Below, in pieces: positions 28,811 to 37,768 of a stretch of DNA of 64,000 bases. Source of the stretch: Bacteroidota bacterium (GTDB lineage Bacteria; Bacteroidota; Bacteroidia; Chitinophagales; JADJOU01); assembly GCA_016713645.1 (NCBI GenBank), contig JADJOU010000003.1, positions 223,451 through 287,450 on the forward strand. Reading direction: 5' to 3'. Positions within the stretch are counted from its first letter, which is position 1. Each line of letters begins with the position of its first letter. The position numbers and the translations under genes are program-made. Under the pieces are notes generated by a model. The model did no database searches, was not told where the DNA came from, and saw only the letters and a program-made list of their open reading frames with translations.

Positions 28811-30359
28811 TTAGTCCGCGATAACTAATTTATCAGTCGCTATCGTTTTGTTGTCTTGTGTTAAGTGAATGAAATATAAACCGCTTTGAAGATTGTCGCG
28901 AAATAAAGTAATTGACTGTCCGGAAATGTTTTCAATTTGCTTTACTGTCTGCCCTAGATGATTATTAATCGTGAGGGTTGCATTTGTAAAAATATTTTCT
29001 GTCTGCAAAGTTGTTTGAAAACAAAAGGGGTTAGGAGAAATACCTATCGCATTGACTGATGACTTATCATCGATTCCTGCAGTATTGTTCTGAGTATATC
29101 GTGCAAGTGCAAAGTCACTTGTGGCAGTACCAGAATTTATGGATCCTCCTGCTACAATTTTCCGTCTGCTTGAAGCGCCACTGCCCTGACTGTGTTAGCT
29201 CCTGTGCCGAAATTGGTCCATACTTCCCTCCTGTGCCAAAGGTATTGTCTAAACTTCCGTTTGCTTCATATCTTGCAAGGGAAAAATCAGGAAACGAAGA
29301 TGGATTGTAGCTGCTTCCTGCAACAATAATTTTTCCATCGGCTTGAAGCACCAGTGAAGAAGGGTTGTCTATATTTGTAAAAAAATCCGTGGTGGCGATG
29401 CCTCCTGTGCCAAATGCATTGTCAAGGCTACCGTTTGTATTATATCGGACCAAAGCAAAATTCTCATCATTGCCGCCAGGCTGAGTTTCTCCTGCAACCA
29501 AAATTTTACCATCTGCTTGAATTTTAACTCCCTTACCGACGTCATTGCCAGTACCCAGATCAGTAGTGAGCATGCCATCTGTATCAAATGTAATATCGAG
29601 GCTTCCATCAGTATTATATCTTGCCAAGGCAAAATTCCTGCTAGTGGCATTGTTTGCAGTAGCTTTTCCAGCCACCACAATTTTGTTGTCCGCTTGCATG
29701 GCAATAGACAAAGCTTCAGAAGGCATACCCGTAAAAACGGTCGTTAAAACACCAGTGGTATTAAATGTAATATCGAGACTGCCGTTCGTGTTCAACCTTG
29801 CAAGCCCAAAATTTAATACAGAACCAATGTTGACATTACCTGCCAACAAAATTTTGCCATCTGCTTGAATGACCATGGCATTAGCGAAATCATTCCCGAG
29901 GCCGACAGGTGCAGTGACAATACCGTCCGTATCAAAAGTGATATCAAGGGAGCCATCAGAATTATATCTTGCTACGGCAAAATCGCCATTTGTATTTAAT
30001 GCATAGCCCGCCGCTACAATTTTTCCATCGCTTTGTATTGCAACAGAAGCTGCACTCGAAGAAGAGCCGATGCCAGTGGTAACAATTCCTCCAGTGCCAA
30101 AAGTATTATCCAAACTTCCATTTGAATTGTAACGAAGAACAGCAAATTTGGCGACACCACCAATCTTTGCACTACCTGCTGCTACAATTTTTCCGTCACT
30201 TTGAATTGCTATGGAGTTTATCATGTCGGCGTCTGAGCCTACATCTGTGGTGACCATTCCATCGGTATCGAAGGTGTTGTCAAGCATTTGAAACTGAGAG
30301 AACAAAAACTGAGGAATGCATAGAATATATGCAACCAAAAGGGTGAAGATATTTTTCAT
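28811..30359 (-). pseudogene. Delta-60 repeat (beta-propeller-like) T9SS type A cargo, two frameshifts
   Basis: Signal peptide MKNIFTLLVAYILCIPQFLFSQ. At least seven repeats of about 55 residues with the delta-60 signature: LDNTFDTDGMVTTDVG, A.SIAIQSDGKIVAAGSA, FAVLRYNSNGSLD. Two missing bases, near 29218-29224 and in the T run 29158-29161, displace the eighth repeat (WTNFGTGANTVRAVALQADGK, IVAGGSINSGTATSDFALARY). The C-terminus NAIGISPNPF...LTINNHLGQTVKQIENISG...NLQSGLYFIHLTQ is a T9SS type A sorting tail. The mature protein is probably a surface-exposed propeller; ligand unknown. Confidence 0.85.
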
Positions 30360-31213
30360 TGTTTTGTCGCCAGTGATTATAGTGCTGACACCGCACTTTT
30401 AATTTTGGAAAAGTTACTTTTTACGAAGTTTGTATATAAATTGGTTTGTGTTATTGCTTTGGGCACAACATCATTCCTCCGATAATAATCAAGGCAAGCT
30501 ATCATTCCGCTCACTATCATCTGCAAGCTTCACCCTGAGTGTTTGAGACGATGATTGTAATCCTAAGTATAGCGGTATTACTTCCTCTTTTTAATCTAAT
30601 CCATTTATTTTAACTATGAATGTGTCACTTGCATTATCCCTAGCATAGCTGAATATAAATTCTATAATTCTATCTCCAACTAAATTGATATAAATAGTAT
30701 CTAATTTTTATCCATAGTTTATTGATTTTCATTCTAATTGAATCAATTAATCGAATCTTAACCAAATATAAAAAGATTCTACATGAGAGCCGTCTTTATT
30801 TTTTATATCAATTTCTCCATTGCACTTCTTCCCCATAATGAATAGCTCTGCTAAAGACATGAAAGAGCATCTCAGCCCTTCTTGAACGCCCATCCCGCTA
30901 TCATTTCAATCTCGGCGAGAAATCTCACTGCGTATAGGATGTTTATTCGAGTAATTGATTTAGGTGCATTCCTGAATCAAAGCCATATGCTCCTTGTCTC
31001 GATACTGAAAGTCTGGACTATAGAGGAGGTGGATTTTCTGGAGGAGCGTCAAGAAGGCACAAGCACCGCTCATGCTTCGCTAAAGCTTGCGCCAAGTACA
31101 TTCTATACTCATGATGCATGAAAAGCAACATACATAGCCCATATAAAACAAATATTAAATAATTAATAATATACTTAGAGTATTTTATTTATATTTGTAT
31201 AAACAACTATTAT
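30360..31213. other. Intergenic stretch between divergent surface-protein genes
   Basis: Low-GC sequence holding the promoters of the delta-60 gene (left) and the prodomain/protease pair (right). A TATATTTG at 31190-31197, 17 bp before the ATG at 31214, fits the -7 element. A 79-codon open frame at 30882-31121 has no credible start site or protein character. No RNA gene or known repeat seen. Confidence 0.5.
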
Positions 31214-31771
31214 ATGCCTAAAAAAATGCGCTCTTTTATTCTTGTCATGCTCTTCTCAAGTCAAATCTTGATAGCACAAGACGAAAAGTCCAATGAAATT
31301 GAACAGATGAAAATCCAATTGCAAAAGAGCGATGATGCTCGAAAAGCTCGAATTGACGAATATGTAGCAAAATTTAATTTTCCAAGAAGCGGCTATACTG
31401 AAAATGGCAATTACTTTTTTATCCACCACATTGACGAAAAAGGCATCCCCGTTTACTATGAGACCAAAGGGAATCAAGGCGATAGTGTTTTGAAACTCTA
31501 CTCTATCGTCAATAGCGCTAGCAATGAGTCTGCAGTAATAACGGCTATTCAAACAATTGCATTGAAAAAAAATCGAACTTTGAAATTCGAATCCGCTCAA
31601 TCCATCGCCTCCATTATCATCATCAATGATAAAGGGAAAGTTCAGCTGTCGAATCAAGCTATTTCTAAGAACAGTTTTGAATTGAAAATGTCAAAATGGC
31701 TAGATGGGAACTATTCTGCTATAGTCAAACTAAAAAACAATCAAATTTATTTCACACATTTTAAATTATAA
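31214..31771 (+). CDS. Stand-alone homologue of the protease prodomain, with a T9SS-like tail
   Basis: 185 residues. Signal peptide MRSFILVMLFSSQILIAQ. Residues about 28-95 (IEQMKIQLQKSDDARKARIDEYV, then GNYFFIHHIDEKGIPVYYET) match the N-terminal prodomain of the protease encoded 3 bp downstream (IESYKSALLQKDIERKKAIEDYV, RNYHFIHHIDELGRPIYYKS). The C-terminal 75 residues (SIIIINDKGKVQLSNQAI, DGNYSAIVKLKN) look like a T9SS type A tail without the usual YPNP start. No catalytic domain. A trans-acting chaperone or inhibitor of the protease is an inference. Confidence 0.7.
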   Translation: MPKKMRSFILVMLFSSQILIAQDEKSNEIEQMKIQLQKSDDARKARIDEYVAKFNFPRSGYTENGNYFFIHHIDEKGIPVYYETKGNQGDSVLKLYSIVNSASNESAVITAIQTIALKKNRTLKFESAQSIASIIIINDKGKVQLSNQAISKNSFELKMSKWLDGNYSAIVKLKNNQIYFTHFKL

Positions 31772-31774
31772 TCT

Positions 31775-33673
31775 ATGATCAAAAAACAAACCATTTTATT
31801 GACATGCTGTGTATTGATAGGTCTTGTCTCCAAAGGACAAATAAATATCAATCCCCAAATTGAGAGTTACAAAAGCGCATTATTGCAAAAGGATATCGAG
31901 CGCAAAAAAGCGATTGAAGACTATGTAACAGTAAATCAGATCTCCAAAGAATTTTATGATAAAAAAAGGAATTATCATTTTATACACCACATCGACGAGC
32001 TAGGTCGACCCATCTATTATAAGTCGCACAGCAATGTAGGATTGGCAACGACCATTCATACAAATAAATTATGGAACGGAGGCGGATTGGGATTGGATTT
32101 ACAAGGCCAAGGCATGGAAGTCAATGCTTCTAGAGCGCGCTTGGGCATTTGGGAACCAGGACCAGCAATGACGGCGCATAAGGATTTTGAAGGTAGGGCA
32201 ACGACAAGAGATTTACCTGTGTTTTCTGTAACAAATGGAGATGCTGAACATGCGACCCATTGCGCTGGTACCATGGTGGGTGCGGGTTTGATAGCAGAAA
32301 CTAGAGGTATGGCTAATAAAGCGAAAATCGATTGCTATGAAATTCAAACCACAGAGGAATTAGAAATGCTAACTGCAGCAGCTGAGGGAATGCTCATATC
32401 TAATCATTCTTATGGTCCTAGTTATGATGCGACAAAAACAGTACAAGGCATGTATAATGGAGAGTGCGCGACCTATGACTCTATTTTGTATTTAAATAAA
32501 TACTATTTGCCTTTGTTTGCCATAGGCAATGAGCGCGATGATGCCAATGCAATTACGTATGATGTTGCTAGTGGCGGGGGTATCGCTAAGAATGTACTCG
32601 GCGTGGGAGCTGTAGAAATTATTGCGGGTGGTTATACAGGCCCTGCCAGTGTCATCATGACCGATTTCAGTAATTACGGCCCTGCAGATGATAGCCGAAT
32701 TAAGCCCGATTTTGTGGCTCCAGGAAAAGATATTTATTCTGCTACGTCTACGAATGATACAGCTCATATAGCTAATAGCGGAACATCTATGTCTACACCA
32801 GGTGCGGCGGGATCACTCTTTTTACTTCAACAACACTTCAAAAACAAGAAATCGGTATTCATGAAATCTGCTACGCTCAAAGCCTTGGCAATTCATACAT
32901 GTGAAGAGGCAGGCGCGGCACCAGGACCTGATGCAAAATTTGGTTGGGGCTTACTGAATATAGAAAAAGCTATCAATGTAATTGATAATGCATCTGCCGC
33001 TCATATTCTTGAAGAGGCTTCACTCGCAAATACGACCACTTATAATAAATTGGTAAATACAAATGGAGGTACTTTTAGAGCGACCATTTGTTGGACCGAC
33101 TTACCAGGAATTCCAACGTCAGCATCGACGAAAGACGATCGAACCGCCAAATTAATAAATGACTTAGATTTGAGAATAATCGATAGTGCAACCAATACTG
33201 CCATTGCTACTTTGCCTTGGAAATTGGATGCTTTAAATGCTGCTGGAAATGCCACTCAAGGAGACAATGTGGTTGACAATGTTGAACAAATTTATGTGGC
33301 AAATATTCCCGCTGGTGCATATTTTATTCGAGTGACACACAAAGGAACGCTTTCCGCGAGCCAAGAATTTGCCTTGATGGTATCAGGCCTTACAAATTCT
33401 ACAGGAGGAACAAGCGACATTGTTGCAGTTGACAAAAAACCTTTCATCATCTATCCCAATCCAACCAAAGGAGAATTTCAAATTGATTTAGGCACTCGAT
33501 TTGAAATGGTCGACATGCAAATTAAAGATATACAGGGAAAAACAGTTGCCAACAAACAGTTTAAAAACATCGATAAAATTGCGCATCAAATAGAAGGACC
33601 AAAAGGCATTTATTTCATCGAAATGAATACGCATATAGGCAAGCCGACTCAAATGCAAATTGTAAAAGAATAA
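31775..33673 (+). CDS. Subtilisin-like (S8) serine protease with T9SS sorting tail; Glu at the usual Asp position
   Basis: 632 residues: signal peptide (to about residue 21), prodomain (about 25-100), S8 domain (about 115-395), a C-terminal jelly-roll (TFRATICWTDLPG... GAYFIRVTHKG) and a T9SS type A tail (FIIYPNPTKGEFQI, PKGIYFIEMNTH). The S8 His is His159 in EHATHCAGTM and the Ser is Ser338 in SGTSMSTPGAAG; the oxyanion region is FAIGNERDD. The first triad segment reads RLGIWEPGPAMTAHKDF, where relatives have Asp at the position of Glu127. Frame clean; coupled to the prodomain homologue 3 bp upstream. Confidence 0.88.
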   Translation: MIKKQTILLTCCVLIGLVSKGQININPQIESYKSALLQKDIERKKAIEDYVTVNQISKEFYDKKRNYHFIHHIDELGRPIYYKSHSNVGLATTIHTNKLWNGGGLGLDLQGQGMEVNASRARLGIWEPGPAMTAHKDFEGRATTRDLPVFSVTNGDAEHATHCAGTMVGAGLIAETRGMANKAKIDCYEIQTTEELEMLTAAAEGMLISNHSYGPSYDATKTVQGMYNGECATYDSILYLNKYYLPLFAIGNERDDANAITYDVASGGGIAKNVLGVGAVEIIAGGYTGPASVIMTDFSNYGPADDSRIKPDFVAPGKDIYSATSTNDTAHIANSGTSMSTPGAAGSLFLLQQHFKNKKSVFMKSATLKALAIHTCEEAGAAPGPDAKFGWGLLNIEKAINVIDNASAAHILEEASLANTTTYNKLVNTNGGTFRATICWTDLPGIPTSASTKDDRTAKLINDLDLRIIDSATNTAIATLPWKLDALNAAGNATQGDNVVDNVEQIYVANIPAGAYFIRVTHKGTLSASQEFALMVSGLTNSTGGTSDIVAVDKKPFIIYPNPTKGEFQIDLGTRFEMVDMQIKDIQGKTVANKQFKNIDKIAHQIEGPKGIYFIEMNTHIGKPTQMQIVKE

Positions 33674-33698
33674 TCCGCTAATTTTCTTTCACAACATC

Positions 33699-33734
33699 AA
33701 ATCGCCTATCAAATAATTGATAGGCGATTTTTTT
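33699..33734 (+). terminator. Rho-independent terminator after the protease gene
   Basis: AAATCGCCTATCAA (33699-33712) pairs with TTGATAGGCGATTT (33717-33730) across a 4-nt loop and runs into seven T. It lies 26 bp after the stop at 33673. Confidence 0.9.
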
Positions 33735-33889
33735 ATATGGGATGCACTAATAAAAATAACCTGCTGGCTTAAGCTTTAAGTGTATTTGGCTCTGAAGCAT
33801 ACTAGGAATTTTGAAAATCGAAAATCCTCATCTCCAATCCCTCCAATTCAATTCATCAATTGTATTTCGTCAATCAAAAATTGGTTGTT

Positions 33890-34545
33890 GGGTGCTGTGT
33901 CCCTACAAGGTGTACTATCGTGTGGACACATTTTGTTGACCATATTTAAGAAAAATAAAGATTTTGATTTGTGCTTTATAAAAGTTAGTAGTGCGCGAAG
34001 CGGTTGCCTCGGGATCGTCTTTGCGGGCTTGACCCGCAATCTCTCCGCCCACAGAGCGGAGCATATCTTACGTTTCTGTCGTTAATTTAAACCCTTTTGC
34101 CTTCGGCGACTTACTTTTTATTCACTTCCTCTAATTTTATTTTTTGGTGTTCATTACTGCGTGATGCCTTGACGCAAAAAGTAAGCAAAAAGGTCAAGGG
34201 CCGTTATAAAAAAGACAAAGATCTACAGTACGGATTTTTGCCCGCGCGATTAAAGGTATTTGCCGCTATCGTCAGCTTTTCAAGTCAATTGTCCGTCAAT
34301 GCAAATACTAAATCGCTAAATGCCTGCTAACCCACAAATCCTGCCTTTGATCTTTAGTCATTTTTATAAAATGGCCCACATTGCGCATATCGGGCGTTTA
34401 TTGAAGTTAATAAATTCGCTTCAATTTTCTGGCTAATTATTGAAGAATTGACCTAAGAACAAAAAAATCTTTGTTTAGAGATTGTAAAATAAGAAATATT
34501 TGTGTCCACACGATAGTACAAAGTGTAGGGATTGGTTGCTGGGTT
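33890..34545. repeat. Composite repeat island bounded by inverted copies of a TGTGTCCACACGATAGTACA motif
   Basis: The left boundary has GTGTCCCTACAAGGTGTACTATCGTGTGGACACA in part (33898-33932), and the right one, its inverted near-copy TGTGTCCACACGATAGTACA followed by AAGTGTAGGGA (34501-34531). Inside are a palindromic block with CGGGATCGTCTTTGCGG and CCGCAATCTCTCCGCCC (about 33988-34062; copy at 55332-55400) and a roughly 300-bp block starting TTTTGCCTTCGGCGAC (34096-34400; copy at 62190-62450). The block contains an open frame at 34097-34330, but the other copy does not preserve it. Confidence 0.75.
34128..34182 (+). repeat. 55-bp AT-rich segment sitting in the loop of a larger hairpin (copy C)
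   Basis: Between GACTTACTTTTT and AAAAAGTAAG the sequence reads ATTCACTTCCTCTAATTTTA...GGTGTTCATTACTGCGTGATG...TTGACGC. The other copy of this block (62213-62235) has only about 10 bp between the same two arms. Similar segments lie at 26400-26452, 27701-27757 and 62624-62685. Confidence 0.65.
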
Positions 34546-34783
34546 GGAATAGATGGTCTTCTACAAAATCCCTTTATTCCACCCAATTCAATCGTCCACT
34601 GCACGTTGAAACCTATCCCAACTTTAGTTGCGGAGGGATTAAAAATAAATCTAAAATCACTTGATTCCAATTTTAATCGTAATTCGTCAATCGTAAATCC
34701 AAAATCTCGTGTCAATCCAAAATCCTTCTATTCCACAAAATTCAATCGTAATTCGTACATCGTAAATCTAAATTCCCTCTTTG
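34546..34783. other. Intergenic DNA with short degenerate direct repeats
   Basis: Contains recurring ATCGTAATTCGT(A/C)(C/A)ATCGTAAATC units (for example 34676-34700 and 34745-34770) and related CAATTCGTCAATCGTAAATCC text. No gene seen. Leads into the operators of the TonB receptor gene. Confidence 0.5.
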
Positions 34784-34850
34784 GTAACATTTACTTAACA
34801 CACAATTAACCTTCGTGTAAATATTCACAGCCCTAGAAAGTGGACTTTTG
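34784..34850 (+). promoter_or_regulatory. PhoB/OmpR-type operator array and promoter of the TonB receptor gene
   Basis: Four boxes spaced exactly 11 bp: GTAAC at 34784, TTAAC at 34795, TTAAC at 34806, GTAAA at 34817. A -7-like GACTTTTG lies at 34843-34850 and no TTG is seen at -33, as expected for an activated promoter. The same layout, with the same distances, precedes the next gene at 37681-37747. Confidence 0.65.
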
Positions 34851-34866
34851 CATCAAAAATATTTAC

Positions 34867-37661
34867 ATGTACAAGCTTTTAGCTACTTTTTGTTCTCTTT
34901 TATTCATTATGAGTGGGTTCGCCCAAAATGGTTCTCTTTCTGGAAGAGTAATCGATAAGAAAACAGGTGATCCGGCCATCGGTGCCATCATCAAATTAGA
35001 AAATACTTCCCTCGGCGCTGCAGCTGATTTAGATGGCAAATATACCATTAAAAATATCCCTGCTGGTGATTATACCATATCTGTTTCCATCATGTCCTAT
35101 GACAAAATCAGCGAACCCGTCACCATCACTGCAGGAAAGAACACCGAGTGGAACGGAATCTTGGTCAGTTCGGTGGTAGCGAAAAAAGAGGTTGTCATCA
35201 CCAGAAAGAGAAAACAAGAGAGTTTGACTGCCCTCACCGTCATTCAAAAAAATAGTTTAGTCGTAGCGGATGGTATCTCCAGCGATATCATCAAAAAGTC
35301 CCCAGATAAAAATACAGGTGATGTAATCAAAAGGGTAAGCGGTGCGAGTTTGCAAGATGGGAAATTTGCCATCGTGCGCGGATTGGCAGATCGTTACAAC
35401 AATGCCATGCTCAATAGCACACTATTGTCTTCGACAGAAGCTGATAGAAAAGCATTTTCTTTTGATTTAGTGCCTTCATTCGCCATTGACAATTTGATGA
35501 TTTATAAAACTGCATCAGCGGACATGAGCGGTGATTTTGCTGGAGGTATTATTCAAATTACCACCAAAGATATTCCAGAGGAAAAGAGCAACGTATTGAG
35601 TATAAGCGCAAATTACAATGGTTTGACAACCTTCAAAAGATTCGAATCACAACAAGGTGACATGAAGAATATATTCGGCTTGACCAATGGCAATCGCAAT
35701 TTGATTGATAATTTCCCAGTCGATAATAAATTCAATAAATTGACAAATACTGAGAAGTATGAGTGGACGAAAAAAATGCCCAATACTTTTGCCTCAGATA
35801 TCATGACGGCCTTTCCTGGTGCATCTCTACAATATGCAAATTCATGGAATGTGAAAAAAGAAAAGTATGCCCTCGGTTTCATTTTTTCTGTGAATTATTC
35901 GAATTCCTTCAGAACAAGTCCATCTACCAGAGCAAGTTTTAATGCTATCGCTGAGCAAGAATACGCTGCCGATGAAAATATCTATAGACATAACGTGGGC
36001 CTCGGGGGCATATGGAATATCGGATTGAAATTTGGCAAGAATTCTAAACTATCTCTCCTGAATTTATTCAATAATAGTGCGGAGAGTCAAGTTATCGATA
36101 GAATTGCTTCTGATAAAACAACGAATGATAAAATCAGTCAAGTTATTCAACAGTTTACCAAGAACACGCTTCAATCTCACCAATTGAGTGGCGAGCATTG
36201 CATTGGTCCCAAGTGTTATCGTTTGAAATACCAAGCGGGTGTCAATATTTTGCAAAGGAATTGCCAGACTTGCGAAGAACTTTCTACTCGTATGATATAA
36301 CCAATCCAGATGATACGGTCTATTCTGCTAGCGCGAATTTCTCTCCAGACGTGCGCTCAGGAGGAAGGTTGTATTCTTCCCTTTTAGAGCACTCCTTCTA
36401 TGGCGGTGCAGATATGTCTTTGCCTTTTCAATTATTCGGGCACAAACAAATATTCAAATTTGGATTTTACGAACAAGTAAAATTGAGAACATTTAATACG
36501 ACCATTCTAGGATATGTGATTTCCAATTTCTCTCAATTCAATGATCAAGTACGCGACTTGCCTGTATCTCAAATTTTTGATTCTTCGAACATCGGCCCTA
36601 AAGGATATGTATTGAGAGAGACTTATAATCCAGAGGATAGATATAGAGCCACTTCAAATCAAACGGCTGGCTTTATGATGTTCGACAATAAATTCACAGA
36701 CCATTGGAGATTGTCTTGGGGTGTTCGTGTGGAGCAATTTGGACAGGAATTGTTTACGCCTTATACAGGATTGGATACCACGAAAAAAGACACTTTACTT
36801 ACGCGACACATCTATATCGATGTATTGCCTTCTATCAATTTAATTTATTCCTTGAATGACAATAGTAATTTGCGATTCTCCTTGTCAAAGACCTTATCTA
36901 GACCAGAGTTCAGAGAGTTGAGTCGTTTTAGATTCTACGATTATACTTCCAATGCCACCATTGAAGGGAATCCCGATTTGAGAAGAACAAATATCTATAA
37001 TGCAGATTTGCGCTATGAGATATTTCAAAAATTCGGACAGATGTTCACGGTGAGTGCTTTCTTTAAATACTTCGTCGATCCAATCGAGCAAACAGTTGAT
37101 TTCACAGGTCCTGAGACGCGTGTCAAGTCTTTTGTGAATGCAAAGAGCGCTATCAACTATGGATTTGAAACAGAATTTAGATTGAAATTCTCTACGATAT
37201 TCAGAAAGCCAGAAAGTGTTTTGCTCAATTCATTCCTATTGACCTTTAATGCTGCATTTATTTATTCACAGGTGAAATTTGAAGATTCATTGTCTTTTAT
37301 ATTGCCAAGACCTTTGCAAGGTCAATCGCCTTATGTCATCAATTCGAGCTTACAATACCAACATCCTGAAAAGGGATGGGGCGCTTCTATATTCTACAAT
37401 ATCATCGGGGATAGAATCAGCGAAGTGGGCAATGATGCTGCGGGTAAACCAAATGTTATCGAGCGCAATAGAAATGTCATCGATTTACAATTGAGTAAAT
37501 CCATCTCTAAAAAATCAGATTTAAAGTTAACAGTGAGCGATATATTGGCTGAGGCAACACAATATTACCTAGAGTTTAGAAACCAGAACAATTTGCGCAA
37601 GACCTTTATAGAGTCTAAGAATGCGCCGACATTTACCCTAAGTTTTAGCTATAAATTCTAA
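34867..37661 (+). pseudogene. TonB-dependent receptor with N-terminal carboxypeptidase-regulatory-like domain, frameshifted
   Basis: ATG at 34867: MYKLLATFCSLLFIMSGFAQ signal peptide, then the CarboxypepD_reg-like domain (GSLSGRVIDKKTGDPAIGAIIKLENTSLGAAADLDGKYTIKNIPAGDYTI). Plug: DIIKKSPDKNTGDVIKRVSGASLQDGKFAIVRGLADRYNNAMLNS. The barrel runs to a C-terminal ...PTFTLSFSYKF with terminal Phe. The frame breaks at 36198-36199 after LSGEH; one extra T restores LHWSQVLSFE. Extra compensating slips between there and KELPDLRRTFYS are possible. About 930 residues. It would import a substrate energised by TonB; the pairing with a beta-helix surface protein and a PhoB-like regulator points to phosphate-related nutrients, by inference. 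Confidence 0.88.
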
Positions 37662-37680
37662 TCAATTTTGAAGAAAGTTG

Positions 37681-37747
37681 GTAATACAAACTTAACACAC
37701 ACTTAATTATTGCACAATTTGCATCTAATGAACACCCCGTACTTTTG
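37681..37747 (+). promoter_or_regulatory. Second operator array and promoter, upstream of the beta-helix protein gene
   Basis: Boxes at 11-bp steps: GTAAT at 37681, TTAAC at 37692, TTAAT at 37703, weak ACAAT at 37714. The -7 element TACTTTTG is at 37740-37747, followed by CATCA exactly as in the receptor promoter. Distances from each box to -7 are identical to those at 34784-34850 (59, 48, 37, 26 bp). Confidence 0.65.
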
Positions 37748-37768
37748 CATCATAAAATAATAATAAAA

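Noticed and set aside
30882..31121. 79-codon open frame in the 30.4-31.2 kb gap
   Set aside because: No ribosome site, no domain, composition like the noncoding surroundings.
34097..34330. 77-codon open frame in the 34.1-kb repeat block
   Set aside because: The second copy of the block at 62.2 kb does not preserve the frame, and the sequence is repeat DNA.
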